A stretch of 64,000 nt of DNA from Arthrobacter sp. StoSoilB19. Its GTDB lineage: Bacteria; Actinomycetota; Actinomycetes; Actinomycetales; Micrococcaceae. The position numbers and the translations under genes are program-made. The notes under the pieces are model-generated. The model made no database searches. It was not told the DNA's origin and saw only the letters and a list, made by a program, of their open reading frames with translations. The DNA lies in assembly GCF_019977275.1 (NCBI RefSeq), contig NZ_AP024650.1, forward strand, positions 3,224,001 to 3,288,000, given 5' to 3'. Positions 53,164 through 61,677 of the stretch are shown here, one piece after another. Numbering within the stretch: position 1 is the stretch's first letter; the number at the start of each line of letters is the position of its first letter.

Positions 53164-54448
53164 GCTCCCGGGCCTGCTTCACGGCCCGGCCGGACACAGC
53201 TCGGGTTGACACGGGCCGGGCTGACACGGGACGGCCGGGTCCGGCGCGACGGGACCGGGTGGGGTGAGGGTGTACACCTTCCGGACGCGTTACCGCCAGG
53301 ATCACCCCGATGCCGGCCAGTGAGGAGACCATGGCCGATCCGCCATAGGAGATGAACGGCAGCGGCACGCCGATCACCGGCAGCAGTCCGCTGACCATGG
53401 CGATGTTGATCACGGCCTGTCCCAGGATCCAGGTGATCACGCTGCAGGCCACGATCCGCGAGAAGGTGTCCGTGGTGCGGGCAATGGTCTTGAACACCGC
53501 GATGGCCAGGATGGCGAACAGCCCCAGCACCAGCAGGGTTCCGGCCAGGCCGAGTTCTTCGCCGAGGATGGAGAAGATGAAGTCGTTGTGGGCTTCCGGG
53601 ATCCAGTTCCATTTCTGCCGGCTCTGTCCCAGGCCCACGCCAAACCAGCCGCCGGAGGCCAGGGCGTACGCGCCGTGCTGCGCCTGGTAGCCCATTCCCT
53701 GTGCGTCCTCGTCGGATCCCATGCCCAGCCACGATGAGATCCGCCCCATCCGGTTGCCGCTGGTGGCCGCGAGCAGGAGCGCTGCCACCGCGCAGACCAG
53801 CCCCGCAACCGAGAACACCTTCATCCGGACTCCGCCATAGAACATGGTGGCGGCGAGGATCATCATGATGATCATGGTGGTGCCCAGGTCGTGCCCCAGC
53901 GCCACGATCAGCATGATCAGTCCCCCGGCGGGTGCCAACGGAATGACCGCATGCTTCCACTGCCCCAGGAGGGCCTGCTTGCGGTCCAGGATGGCGGCGG
54001 CCCAGACGATCAGCGAGAGCTTTGCGAACTCGGAGGGCTGCGCGGTGAAACCTCCCACGCTCAGCCAGTTCCGGTTGCCGTTGACGGACATTCCCAGCGG
54101 TGTGAACACCAGCACCAGGGCAACAAGGGAGCCGATCAGCAGCGGCCAACCCAGCCATCGGATCCGCCGCACGGGCATCCGGGCCAGCACCAGCATGATC
54201 ACCACGCCAGCCACGGTCCACATGGCCTGCTTCAGGGGCAGGTCGTACGGATTGTTTCCTGCCGCCACAGATTCCACGGACGACGCCGATGCCACCTCCA
54301 CGAGTCCGATCGCCGAGAGCGTGAGGACCACCGCCAGGATCAGCGGCCGGAGGCGTCCCGGGGAGTCATCCACCAGCCACACCGCCACTTTGCCCAGCCC
54401 GCGCCGGGCAGGACGGCCCGCCACGCGCTGCTTTTGTCCTGTATTCAT
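53147..54448 (-). CDS. ftsW: FtsW/RodA/SpoVE-family glycosyltransferase
   Basis: The 433-aa SEDS protein has about ten membrane segments, with NRNWLSVGGFTAQPSEFAKL and PEAHNDFIFSILGEELG, typical of FtsW/RodA peptidoglycan polymerases. The basic, Ser/Arg/Pro-rich C-terminus is long. It is not in a dcw cluster here, so it may be an extra SEDS copy. It is divergent from the LCP gene and followed by an MFS gene. Confidence 0.9.
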   Translation of the reverse strand: MNTGQKQRVAGRPARRGLGKVAVWLVDDSPGRLRPLILAVVLTLSAIGLVEVASASSVESVAAGNNPYDLPLKQAMWTVAGVVIMLVLARMPVRRIRWLGWPLLIGSLVALVLVFTPLGMSVNGNRNWLSVGGFTAQPSEFAKLSLIVWAAAILDRKQALLGQWKHAVIPLAPAGGLIMLIVALGHDLGTTMIIMMILAATMFYGGVRMKVFSVAGLVCAVAALLLAATSGNRMGRISSWLGMGSDEDAQGMGYQAQHGAYALASGGWFGVGLGQSRQKWNWIPEAHNDFIFSILGEELGLAGTLLVLGLFAILAIAVFKTIARTTDTFSRIVACSVITWILGQAVINIAMVSGLLPVIGVPLPFISYGGSAMVSSLAGIGVILAVTRPEGVHPHPTRSRRAGPGRPVSARPVSTRAVSGRAVKQAREHAYQR

Positions 54449-54651
54449 CTGTCCGTTCCTCAGCCTGCACAGCAGGGCTTCCCCCATGGCCGGGCCCATC
54501 TCCGGGGCGGGTACCCGCCGAGAAAAAAGAGTACGCCCTCTGCCGCCGCCAGGACCGGGACGGCGCGGCTGCAGGCTGCCGTTCTTGGGGAATTGCCAGC
54601 TTGGGCCTGTAGGGTAGCCGAAACCTGTCCCCTCCCGAAGGTCATTTTTTC

Positions 54652-56187
54652 GTGTTCGGTTCCAGAAAATCCCCCGGCCCGGATCAGGTTGGCTCCGCCC
54701 CCGGCGCCTACCCCGGCCAAGGCGAGTTGTACGCCGCCAGTTTGCGCCGCCGTCGGCCTGTACGCCGTGTCCCGCGCTGGCTCAAGGCCGTTACCGCCGT
54801 GGTGTCCGCGCTGCTTGTCGGTGCCGTGGCCTTCGGCGGCTACTGGGCGTGGCGCCTGCAGTCGAACATCACAACGTCTGAACTGACGGCGGGTGGGGAG
54901 CGGACCGAAGGGACCGTGAACGACAGCACGGACCGGATGCAGATCCTGGTCCTGGGCTCCGACACCCGGGACGGCAGCAACAGCCAGTACGGCAGCGCGG
55001 AGGACTCCTCCGGCTACGGCCAGTCCGACGTCATGATGCTGCTGGACATTTCCGCGGACAACAAGCACGTCAACGTGGTCAGCTTCCCGCGCGACCTGCT
55101 GGTGGACGTGCCGGCGTGCACGGACCCCAAAACCAAGCAGGCATATCCCGCCCGCCAGGACGTGATGATCAACAGCGCCATGGCACAGGCCGGCATCGGC
55201 TGCGCCGTGGACACCGTGAACAAACTGACCGGCCTGGAGGTGGACCACTTCATGATGGCCGACTTCAACGCGGTAAAGGAACTGTCCAATGCCGTGGGTG
55301 GCGTGGAGGTCTGCGTCAGCGATGCCGTGCACGATCCGGACAGCGGGCTGAACCTGCCTGCCGGAACGTCCCAGGTGCAGGGCGAACAGGCGCTGGCGTT
55401 CCTGCGGACCCGGCACGCTTTCGCCAACGGCGGGGACCTGGGGCGCATCCAGGCCCAGCAGGGCTTCCTGGCTTCGCTCAGCCGGAAGCTCAAGTCCGAG
55501 GGCACGCTGGGCAATCCGCAGAAGACCCTGACCATTGCCGACACCATCACCAGGAACCTGACCGTTGACTCGGGCCTGTCCTCCATCCCATCACTGCTGA
55601 CCATCGCCAACCGGCTGAAGAACATCGACCCGGCCAACATCAACTTCATCACCACGCCCACGGTGCCGGCGCCGGCGGACCCCAACCGGCTGGCACTGAA
55701 TGAGCCGACAGCCTCCAACTTCTTCGCCGCGCTCCGAAGCAGCCCGGACCTGAGCCAGCCCTCCTCCGCCTCCCCCACGGAGGCGCCCGCAACTCCCGCG
55801 GCACCCGCCTACGACAAGTCGCTGCAGCCCGTCTCCATTGCCAACGGCACCGGCGTGACGGGGCGGAGCAATGCCATTGCCGGGCTGCTCTCTGAGGCCG
55901 GTTTCACCAACCTGACCAAGCTGCAGGCCCAGGCGCAGGAGAAGACCATGGTCTACTACTCGGCCGGGTTCGAGGACGTGGCCGCGGACGTGGCCGCGCT
56001 GTTCGGCCTGCCCGCAGGCAACGTGCAGCAGGTGGCGAACATCCAGGGCGTGCAACTGTACGCGGGCACGGACTTTGCCGCCGGCACCAAACCCGCCGCA
56101 CCGCCGTCGTCCGCCGACTCCTCAGGCGGCGTGGTGGCCCAGACGGGCAGCGACCAGACCTGCCAATCGGCCAACCCCCTGGGGTAG
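54652..56187 (+). CDS. LytR-CpsA-Psr (LCP) family wall-polymer ligase
   Basis: The 511-aa protein has a basic cytoplasmic start, a membrane segment at 45-67, an LCP domain with GSDTRDG (102-108), SFPRDLLV (144-151) and RTRHAFANGGDLGRIQAQ, and a C-terminal LytR_C domain after a Pro/Ser/Thr linker. LCP enzymes attach glycopolymers to peptidoglycan. GTG 54652 with AAGG upstream. Divergent from ftsW, fitting cell-envelope work. Confidence 0.9.
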   Translation: MFGSRKSPGPDQVGSAPGAYPGQGELYAASLRRRRPVRRVPRWLKAVTAVVSALLVGAVAFGGYWAWRLQSNITTSELTAGGERTEGTVNDSTDRMQILVLGSDTRDGSNSQYGSAEDSSGYGQSDVMMLLDISADNKHVNVVSFPRDLLVDVPACTDPKTKQAYPARQDVMINSAMAQAGIGCAVDTVNKLTGLEVDHFMMADFNAVKELSNAVGGVEVCVSDAVHDPDSGLNLPAGTSQVQGEQALAFLRTRHAFANGGDLGRIQAQQGFLASLSRKLKSEGTLGNPQKTLTIADTITRNLTVDSGLSSIPSLLTIANRLKNIDPANINFITTPTVPAPADPNRLALNEPTASNFFAALRSSPDLSQPSSASPTEAPATPAAPAYDKSLQPVSIANGTGVTGRSNAIAGLLSEAGFTNLTKLQAQAQEKTMVYYSAGFEDVAADVAALFGLPAGNVQQVANIQGVQLYAGTDFAAGTKPAAPPSSADSSGGVVAQTGSDQTCQSANPLG

Positions 56188-56204
56188 CAGGACTACAGGC
56201 CGGT

Positions 56205-57770
56205 CTACCGGCGCGGCGGCTCACACGGCATGGGGCTGAAGGCGTGCTTCTCCGGGAGGCTTCGTTCGCCGGGCAGGCTTCGTTCGCGGGCCCGGCTTCG
56301 TTGGCGGGACTGGCTTCGTTCGCCGGGCAGGAACCCTGGCGGCCACTTTGGTGGTTCCCAGTCCTGGTGTTCGCTTGTGTAGTGGCGGCCGGTGGGTGAG
56401 GTCCAGCTGGGTGGTTCGTTCGTGCTGGCCGGGGTGGGTTTCCAGCCGGTGGTGTGCCGGAGCCGGTGGTGCTTCGGGCAGGGCTGTCCCAGGTTGCTGA
56501 TTCCGGTGGTGCCGCCGTGGTGCCAGGCGAGAAGATGGTCGGCCTCCGTGTCCAGGGAGGTGTTGCTGCAGCCCGGGAACGGGCATTTCCCGTCCCGCAT
56601 CCGCAGCCAGGCCCGCATCGCCCTGGGAACCCGGTAACTCTTCCGGCCGATCTCCAACGGCGCCCCGTCCCGGGGATCCACCAACACCCGGTAAAACGAG
56701 CCCGCCCCGTCCGCGACCAGTCGCCGCGCCATCGACGCCGGCACCGGACCATACCCGTCCAGCATCCCCGGCTCATCCGTCAAACCCATCAGCGCGAACA
56801 CCGGAACCGTAACCAGCACCTCGGCGCGGACCGGCGCCAAGTGTCCCGGCCCGGCGCCGTCAGTGCCACCGGCACCGGCACCCGGCCCCGCAGCAGCCAC
56901 GACGCCGGCAGTGGCACTGGCACTGGCACTGGTGAGACTGGTACTGCCGCCCCGGGTGTCGCCGCTGCCGAGGATCGCTGCGGCGAAACTGTCGGCCCGC
57001 AGCTGGGGCATGGTCCTGTCCTCGGCCGGGCCCTGCAGGCCCCGTGCGGCAGCGGTGAGCCGGTTCCAGCCGGACATGGCCTGGTCCGCGGGCAGGTAGG
57101 CGCCCAGCCACGCCATCCCGTCCCGGTCCGGCCGGAACTCCACCCGCCGCTCCGCCACACCCCTGGCGTGCCGCTTCTCCATCGATTCGGCGTGGTGGCG
57201 CTCCCGCCAGGTCCGGGCCTTGACCCGGAACCGGTGCGCCGGCAGCTCCCCGGCAGGACAGCCCCGGGCGGCATCCTGTGCTTCAGGGTCCAGGAAATGC
57301 GCCTCCAACGCCGCCGCCCCCGCCACATCAAGGGACGCCGTCTCATCTGCCAGCACTATCGCGTGCTGCCACGACAGGGTCCCGGACTGCAACGCCTCCA
57401 AAGTCCGCGGCAAGCTGCTGGTCAGGGCATGGGAGGTAGCCAGGAACGACGCCGCCGCCCGCGGACCCAACGCCAGCACGCACCCGATCTCCGCCGCGAC
57501 CGCCATCTCCTGCGCCACCACCGGCACCTCCGGCCCCGCCACAGCATGCGCAGCCTCCGCGTACCCCACCGCAGCCTTCGCCTTCACCCCCGCAACCCGC
57601 GCCTCGACCTCCCGGGCCCCGGCAAGAATATCCAGGCAGCCATCGGCCAGACCGGCCAGCGGATCAATATCCGAGAACGGCAACGAACCCGCCCCGTCCA
57701 CCTCAGCCTGAAGCACAGCAAGGGCAGCGCGAATCTCCTCGAACGCCCTCACCACCGCCGCTTTCCCCAT
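56205..57770 (-). CDS. DUF222/13E12-type HNH endonuclease-like protein
   Basis: The 521-aa protein has a large helical DUF222 N-terminus and a C-terminal HNH domain with CPFPGCSNTSLDTEADHLLAWHHGGTT (split) and CPKHHRL. The family is repeated in actinobacterial genomes and often linked to mobile elements; enzymatic activity is unproven. The C-terminal tail is made of hexapeptide repeats (GERSLP-like). A Gly/Ala low-complexity insert lies mid-protein. Confidence 0.85.
   Translation of the reverse strand: MGKAAVVRAFEEIRAALAVLQAEVDGAGSLPFSDIDPLAGLADGCLDILAGAREVEARVAGVKAKAAVGYAEAAHAVAGPEVPVVAQEMAVAAEIGCVLALGPRAAASFLATSHALTSSLPRTLEALQSGTLSWQHAIVLADETASLDVAGAAALEAHFLDPEAQDAARGCPAGELPAHRFRVKARTWRERHHAESMEKRHARGVAERRVEFRPDRDGMAWLGAYLPADQAMSGWNRLTAAARGLQGPAEDRTMPQLRADSFAAAILGSGDTRGGSTSLTSASASATAGVVAAAGPGAGAGGTDGAGPGHLAPVRAEVLVTVPVFALMGLTDEPGMLDGYGPVPASMARRLVADGAGSFYRVLVDPRDGAPLEIGRKSYRVPRAMRAWLRMRDGKCPFPGCSNTSLDTEADHLLAWHHGGTTGISNLGQPCPKHHRLRHTTGWKPTPASTNEPPSWTSPTGRHYTSEHQDWEPPKWPPGFLPGERSQSRQRSRARERSLPGERSLPEKHAFSPMPCEPPRR
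56258..56329. repeat. 18-bp tandem repeat inside the HNH gene
   Basis: Four copies of GGCTTCGTTCGCCGGGCA, with a few changes, encode the hexapeptide-repeat tail of the HNH protein. Copy number is likely to vary between strains. Confidence 0.8.
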
Positions 57771-57917
57771 AAACCCATCATGACAAGGGGGTCTGACAAT
57801 TGCCGGTGGGCCACCGAAAGTGAACCGCCCCCTCCACTGCAGCGGCGGTTGTTCAAGCCGAAAAACTTGTCGCGGGGGCTGGGATTACAGTTCATCTTCA
57901 CCTGAATACAGTGATGG

Positions 57918-58277
57918 ATGTACTCTAAGACCATGCAAACCCTCGAGCCCATCCAGACCCTCACCCACGCCCCTGTGCTGGCCCGTTTTGGCTATGCGGT
58001 GTCGGACCCTACCCGCGCCCGAGTCCTGCTGGCACTTGCAGACGCCCCTTCCTATCCTTCCGACCTGGCGGACAACTTAGGGGTGTCCCGGCAGAGCATG
58101 TCCAATCACTTGACCTGTTTGCGCGGCTGCGGACTGGTGGTTGCGGTGCGGGACGGGCGGCGGAGCCGTTATGAACTGGCGGACGCCCGGATCGGCCACG
58201 CTATCAAGGACCTCATCAATGTTGTCCTCGCGGTGGACCCAGCCTGCTGCGCCCCTGATGGGGAATGCTTCGCATGA
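57918..58277 (+). CDS. cmtR: ArsR/SmtB-family metal sensor, CmtR-like
   Basis: The 119-aa winged-helix protein has LTCLRGCGLVVA, with C67 and C71 matching the Cd/Pb-binding cysteines of CmtR, and a C-terminal CC...C group (C110, C111, C117) that could supply the third ligand. An alternative start is ATG 57933. Its stop overlaps the CDF transporter start (ATGA). It should repress this pair until Cd or Pb binds. Confidence 0.88.
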   Translation: MYSKTMQTLEPIQTLTHAPVLARFGYAVSDPTRARVLLALADAPSYPSDLADNLGVSRQSMSNHLTCLRGCGLVVAVRDGRRSRYELADARIGHAIKDLINVVLAVDPACCAPDGECFA

Positions 58278-59002
58278 CCGCTGCGCTTAACTCCCCCACC
58301 GCGGAACGCCGCAGGGTGCTGAGCCGGCGAATCCGGCTTCTGGCGGGAGCAACCATCACCTACAACGTCATCGAGGCCGTCGTGTCCCTGTGGGCGGGCG
58401 GCGCGGCCGACTCCTCGGCGCTGATCGGCTTCGGCCTGGATTCGGTGATCGAAGTAGCCTCCGCACTGGCATTGTCCTGGCAGTTCTCCGCCAAGGACCC
58501 GGAGCGGCGTGAGCATCTGACCCTGCGGATCATCGCCATCTCATTCTTCGCCCTGGCCGCATTCGTGGCTGTGAATGCCATCCGCTCTTTGGCGGGTGCG
58601 GGAGAAGCCCAGCACTCAGTGCCCGGCATCGTGATCGCGGCGTTGAGCCTGGCCGTCATGCCGGTCCTGTCCTGGACCCAGCGCAGGGCTGGGCGGGAAC
58701 TGGGATCACGCACAGCGGTGGCCGATTCCAAGCAGACGCTGCTATGCACCTACCTCTCCGCCGTGCTGCTGGTTGGCCTGGTCCTGAACAGCACCCTGGG
58801 CTGGTGGTGGGCAGACGCCGGCGCGGCGCTGGTGATCGCCGGCATTGCGGTGCGTGAAGGCGTCAACGCGTGGCGCGGGGACGCCTGCTGCGCCGTTCCC
58901 CACGTGGTGGCTGACGAAGCCGAAAACACTGCGTGCTGCCCGGACTGTTCCAGCGCCGCCAAACCGGAGTCCATGGGTATGCCCAGCATCCGAAAGGACT
59001 GA
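58274..59002 (+). CDS. Cation-efflux (CDF-like) transporter
   Basis: The 242-aa membrane protein has about six membrane segments and a cysteine/histidine-rich C-terminus (DACCAVPH, ACCPDCSS) suited to metal binding. It is shorter than canonical CDF pumps and lacks their long C-terminal domain. It is coupled to cmtR by an ATGA overlap, so it is likely a Cd/Zn/Pb efflux pump. Confidence 0.83.
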   Translation: MTAALNSPTAERRRVLSRRIRLLAGATITYNVIEAVVSLWAGGAADSSALIGFGLDSVIEVASALALSWQFSAKDPERREHLTLRIIAISFFALAAFVAVNAIRSLAGAGEAQHSVPGIVIAALSLAVMPVLSWTQRRAGRELGSRTAVADSKQTLLCTYLSAVLLVGLVLNSTLGWWWADAGAALVIAGIAVREGVNAWRGDACCAVPHVVADEAENTACCPDCSSAAKPESMGMPSIRKD

Positions 59003-59033
59003 CCTGCAGCTTCAGGCGTCGGTTGGTCAGGCG

Positions 59034-60302
59034 TCAGTTGATCAATTGGCCGGCAGGCTCGGGTTCCTGCGCTGGTTGCTTGGAAGCATTAGGCGCGGAA
59101 GGCGCTCGGCCCGGAGTCCCGGGAGTGGAACCTGCAGGCGTTGAACGGTCGACGGCGGGCTCCAGCCTTTTGTTCGCCCATCCCCGGAGCGGCCGCTCAA
59201 CAAAGCGGAACGACGCGTACGCCAGCAATACCGTGAGGGCTGCGGTCAGTGCGATGCGGAGCGGCAGCGCCGGGATCAGGGGCATCAGCAGCAGGTAGAC
59301 CGGCAGGTGCCAGAGGTACAGGCCGTAGGACAGATCGCGGCCGGGGCGGGCCAGCCAGGGGTGGCTGAGGATACGGGAAAGGAACCCGGCCGGCTGGAGC
59401 ACCAGGGAACCGATCAGTACCGCGGACAACAACGCGAGCGCCGCGGGCCCCCACGTCCAAAACAGGTTGAACCAGTCGCCGGGGGTGTCCGGCTCCTTAA
59501 GCAGGAACAGCGCTGCCACCAGGGAGATGCCGGCCAGCGGTGCAGCCCAGCGGGCAGCGGACACCAGTGCGCGGTGCAGCCGGGAACCGTCCCGCACGGC
59601 CGTGAACATCAAGGCGAGCGCACAGCCGATCAGCAGTTCGTCCGCCCGGGTGTCCGGTCCGTTGTAGATGCGGTCCAGCGGCTCGCCCGCGTTCACCAGC
59701 AGGAACCGGTTCAGTACGAAGACGGCGGCCAGGGCGACGGTGGCCAAGGCTGAGGTACGGACCTTCCAGAAGCGGAGCATCAGCAGCAGGAGCAGCGGCC
59801 ACACCAGGTAGAACTGCTCTTCCACGGCGAGGGTCCAGGTGGGGCCGAGGGTTTCACCCGCGATGGACTCGCCGAACATGCCAAAGTGCGCCAGGTTCAT
59901 CACGTACGCGGCAGCGGGAAGGACGAACCCCGCCTGGCCGCCCCAGCCTGACGCCGGGAACAGAAGGCCGACGGCGACGATCACCGCGCAGAGTGCCAGG
60001 AGCGCCGGCCAAAGCCGGGCCAGGCGCTTGGCGTAGAAGACGCCCAGGTGGAGCCGGCCGGTGGCGATCCGTTCCTTCATGATCAGCAGCGTGATCACGA
60101 AGCCGCTCAGCGTGAAGAACACGTCAACACCGATGGATCCACCCGGCATGGAGTCGGTGGCGGTATGGAAAAAGAACACGCCCGCCACGGCGATGCTCCG
60201 GAGCCCATCCAGGGCATGCTTGCGCCCCGCGATCAGCCCCGTTTGGGGCGCCGACGGGCGTTCCGGTACTGACAAATTTCCGCTGCTGGACCTAAAAACC
60301 AC
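59034..60302 (-). CDS. Acyltransferase 3 family membrane protein
   Basis: The 422-aa protein has about ten membrane segments and the motifs ALDGLRSIAVAGVFFFH near residue 30 and WTLAVEEQFYLVWP, typical of acyltransferase 3 enzymes that O-acetylate wall or surface polymers. The GTG start has no clear ribosome site. A Pro/Ala-rich tail ends the protein. Confidence 0.87.
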   Translation of the reverse strand: MVFRSSSGNLSVPERPSAPQTGLIAGRKHALDGLRSIAVAGVFFFHTATDSMPGGSIGVDVFFTLSGFVITLLIMKERIATGRLHLGVFYAKRLARLWPALLALCAVIVAVGLLFPASGWGGQAGFVLPAAAYVMNLAHFGMFGESIAGETLGPTWTLAVEEQFYLVWPLLLLLMLRFWKVRTSALATVALAAVFVLNRFLLVNAGEPLDRIYNGPDTRADELLIGCALALMFTAVRDGSRLHRALVSAARWAAPLAGISLVAALFLLKEPDTPGDWFNLFWTWGPAALALLSAVLIGSLVLQPAGFLSRILSHPWLARPGRDLSYGLYLWHLPVYLLLMPLIPALPLRIALTAALTVLLAYASFRFVERPLRGWANKRLEPAVDRSTPAGSTPGTPGRAPSAPNASKQPAQEPEPAGQLIN

Positions 60303-60418
60303 TAAGCAAGCATATATAACGTTTCCATAACTGCGCTGTGCGCGGGCTTGGAGAAGGCTGGTATCGGTGCGCTGATCCCGCCCTTGTGGCTGATTCCTGC
60401 TGCTTCTACATTGAACAG

Positions 60419-61156
60419 ATGGTGGACCAGGACATGGCGGACGACTTTGAAGGGATTGTGGATCTGATCGCCGGGACGGAGGACATCAAGTCGGTGCTGG
60501 ATGGACTCACCGGCTTCGCGGCAGCCAGCATGACCAGCACTACCGGAGTGCCCATCGAATGCGCTGTCACCCTGCACCGGCGCAAGCGTACGGCCACCAT
60601 CGGCGGCAGCAGCGGCAGGGCCGCGGTGCTTGACCGGATTGAACAAACGCTGGGAGACGGGCCCTGCGTGGAAGCGTTGGAAAGCGGAGTTCCCGTCCTG
60701 TTGGGAGACGTTTCGTCCGACCTGCGGTGGCCGGAATACCGGAGCGCCCTTTCTGCCGCGGGGGTTGCCAGTGCCCTTGGCATCCCCATGAAGATGAATG
60801 ACGACGCCGGGGCAGTCCTGGATTTCTTCGCCCCCTCCACGGGGTGCTTCTCTGAGCAGGCGGTGTCTGATGGGCTCCGGTTCGCCGAGATGGCGGGAAA
60901 GGCCCTGCGGCTCGCAGTCCGGATCGTGGCTGCGGAACAGCGGGCCGAGCACTTGAAGTCGGCCATGGACACCAGGACCGCCATCGACCTGGCCTGCGGC
61001 ATCATTATGGCCCAGAACAACTGCAGCAGGGATGCCGCCTTCGGCCTTCTCAGCAACGCCTCCAGCACTCGAAACCAAAAGCTCAACGAACTCGCCGAAA
61101 CGCTGGTGGACCGGTTCTCGGGCCCTGGAACAGCTGAGGCCCACTTCGACGACTGA
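60419..61156 (+). CDS. GAF-ANTAR RNA-binding regulator
   Basis: The 245-aa protein has a GAF-like domain (CVEALESGVPVLLGDVSSD, WPEYRSALSAAGVASALG) and a C-terminal ANTAR domain (TRTAIDLACGIIMAQNNCS). Several in-frame starts are possible; ATG 60419 is a compromise. It is divergent from the acyltransferase gene. Confidence 0.8.
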   Translation: MVDQDMADDFEGIVDLIAGTEDIKSVLDGLTGFAAASMTSTTGVPIECAVTLHRRKRTATIGGSSGRAAVLDRIEQTLGDGPCVEALESGVPVLLGDVSSDLRWPEYRSALSAAGVASALGIPMKMNDDAGAVLDFFAPSTGCFSEQAVSDGLRFAEMAGKALRLAVRIVAAEQRAEHLKSAMDTRTAIDLACGIIMAQNNCSRDAAFGLLSNASSTRNQKLNELAETLVDRFSGPGTAEAHFDD

Positions 61157-61246
61157 GGCTTCACCCCACCCCTTCCCGCTTGGGGAGGGCCCTGTTAGCA
61201 TGACGCGTGCCGACAACGAAGTCCCGCTCACAAAAGGAGTCCCCGT

Positions 61247-61663
61247 ATGCCCACCCGGCTCAATCCCTATCTGAGCTTTCGAAACAATGCCCGTGAAGCC
61301 ATGGAGTTCTACAAAGACGTCTTTGGCGGTGAACTGAACATCGGCACGTTCGCGGAATTCCAGGCCAGCCAGGATCCCTCCGAAGACCAGTTGGTCATGC
61401 ACGCACAACTCGATACCCCAACGGGGCTGACCCTGATGGCGTCGGACACCCCGCAGCGGATGGACTACACGCCCGGAAACACGTTCAGCATCTCCCTCAG
61501 CGGCGGTGACGACGCGGAACTCAGGGGCTACTGGGAGAAGTTGTCCGAGGGCGGCACGGTGACAATGCCGTTGAACACAGCCATCTGGGGTGACACCTTT
61601 GGCATGTGCACCGACAAATTCGGTGTCCAGTGGCTGGTGAACATCGCCGGGCCGAAGCAGTAA
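61247..61663 (+). CDS. PhnB-like/VOC-family protein
   Basis: The 138-aa protein starts MPTRLNPYLSF and has the VOC fold pattern DVFGGEL and WGDTFGMCTDKFGVQWLVNI, resembling PhnB-like/glyoxalase proteins of unclear function. It converges with the Rox-like monooxygenase gene, 14 nt apart. Confidence 0.83.
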   Translation: MPTRLNPYLSFRNNAREAMEFYKDVFGGELNIGTFAEFQASQDPSEDQLVMHAQLDTPTGLTLMASDTPQRMDYTPGNTFSISLSGGDDAELRGYWEKLSEGGTVTMPLNTAIWGDTFGMCTDKFGVQWLVNIAGPKQ

Positions 61664-61677
61664 CTTGCGCTGAGAGG

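Noticed and set aside
56205..57770. Active mobile element from the HNH gene
   Set aside because: No terminal repeats, integrase or intron structure surround it.
56454..57905. 483-aa plus frame
   Set aside because: Shadow of the HNH gene; arginine/proline-rich composition.
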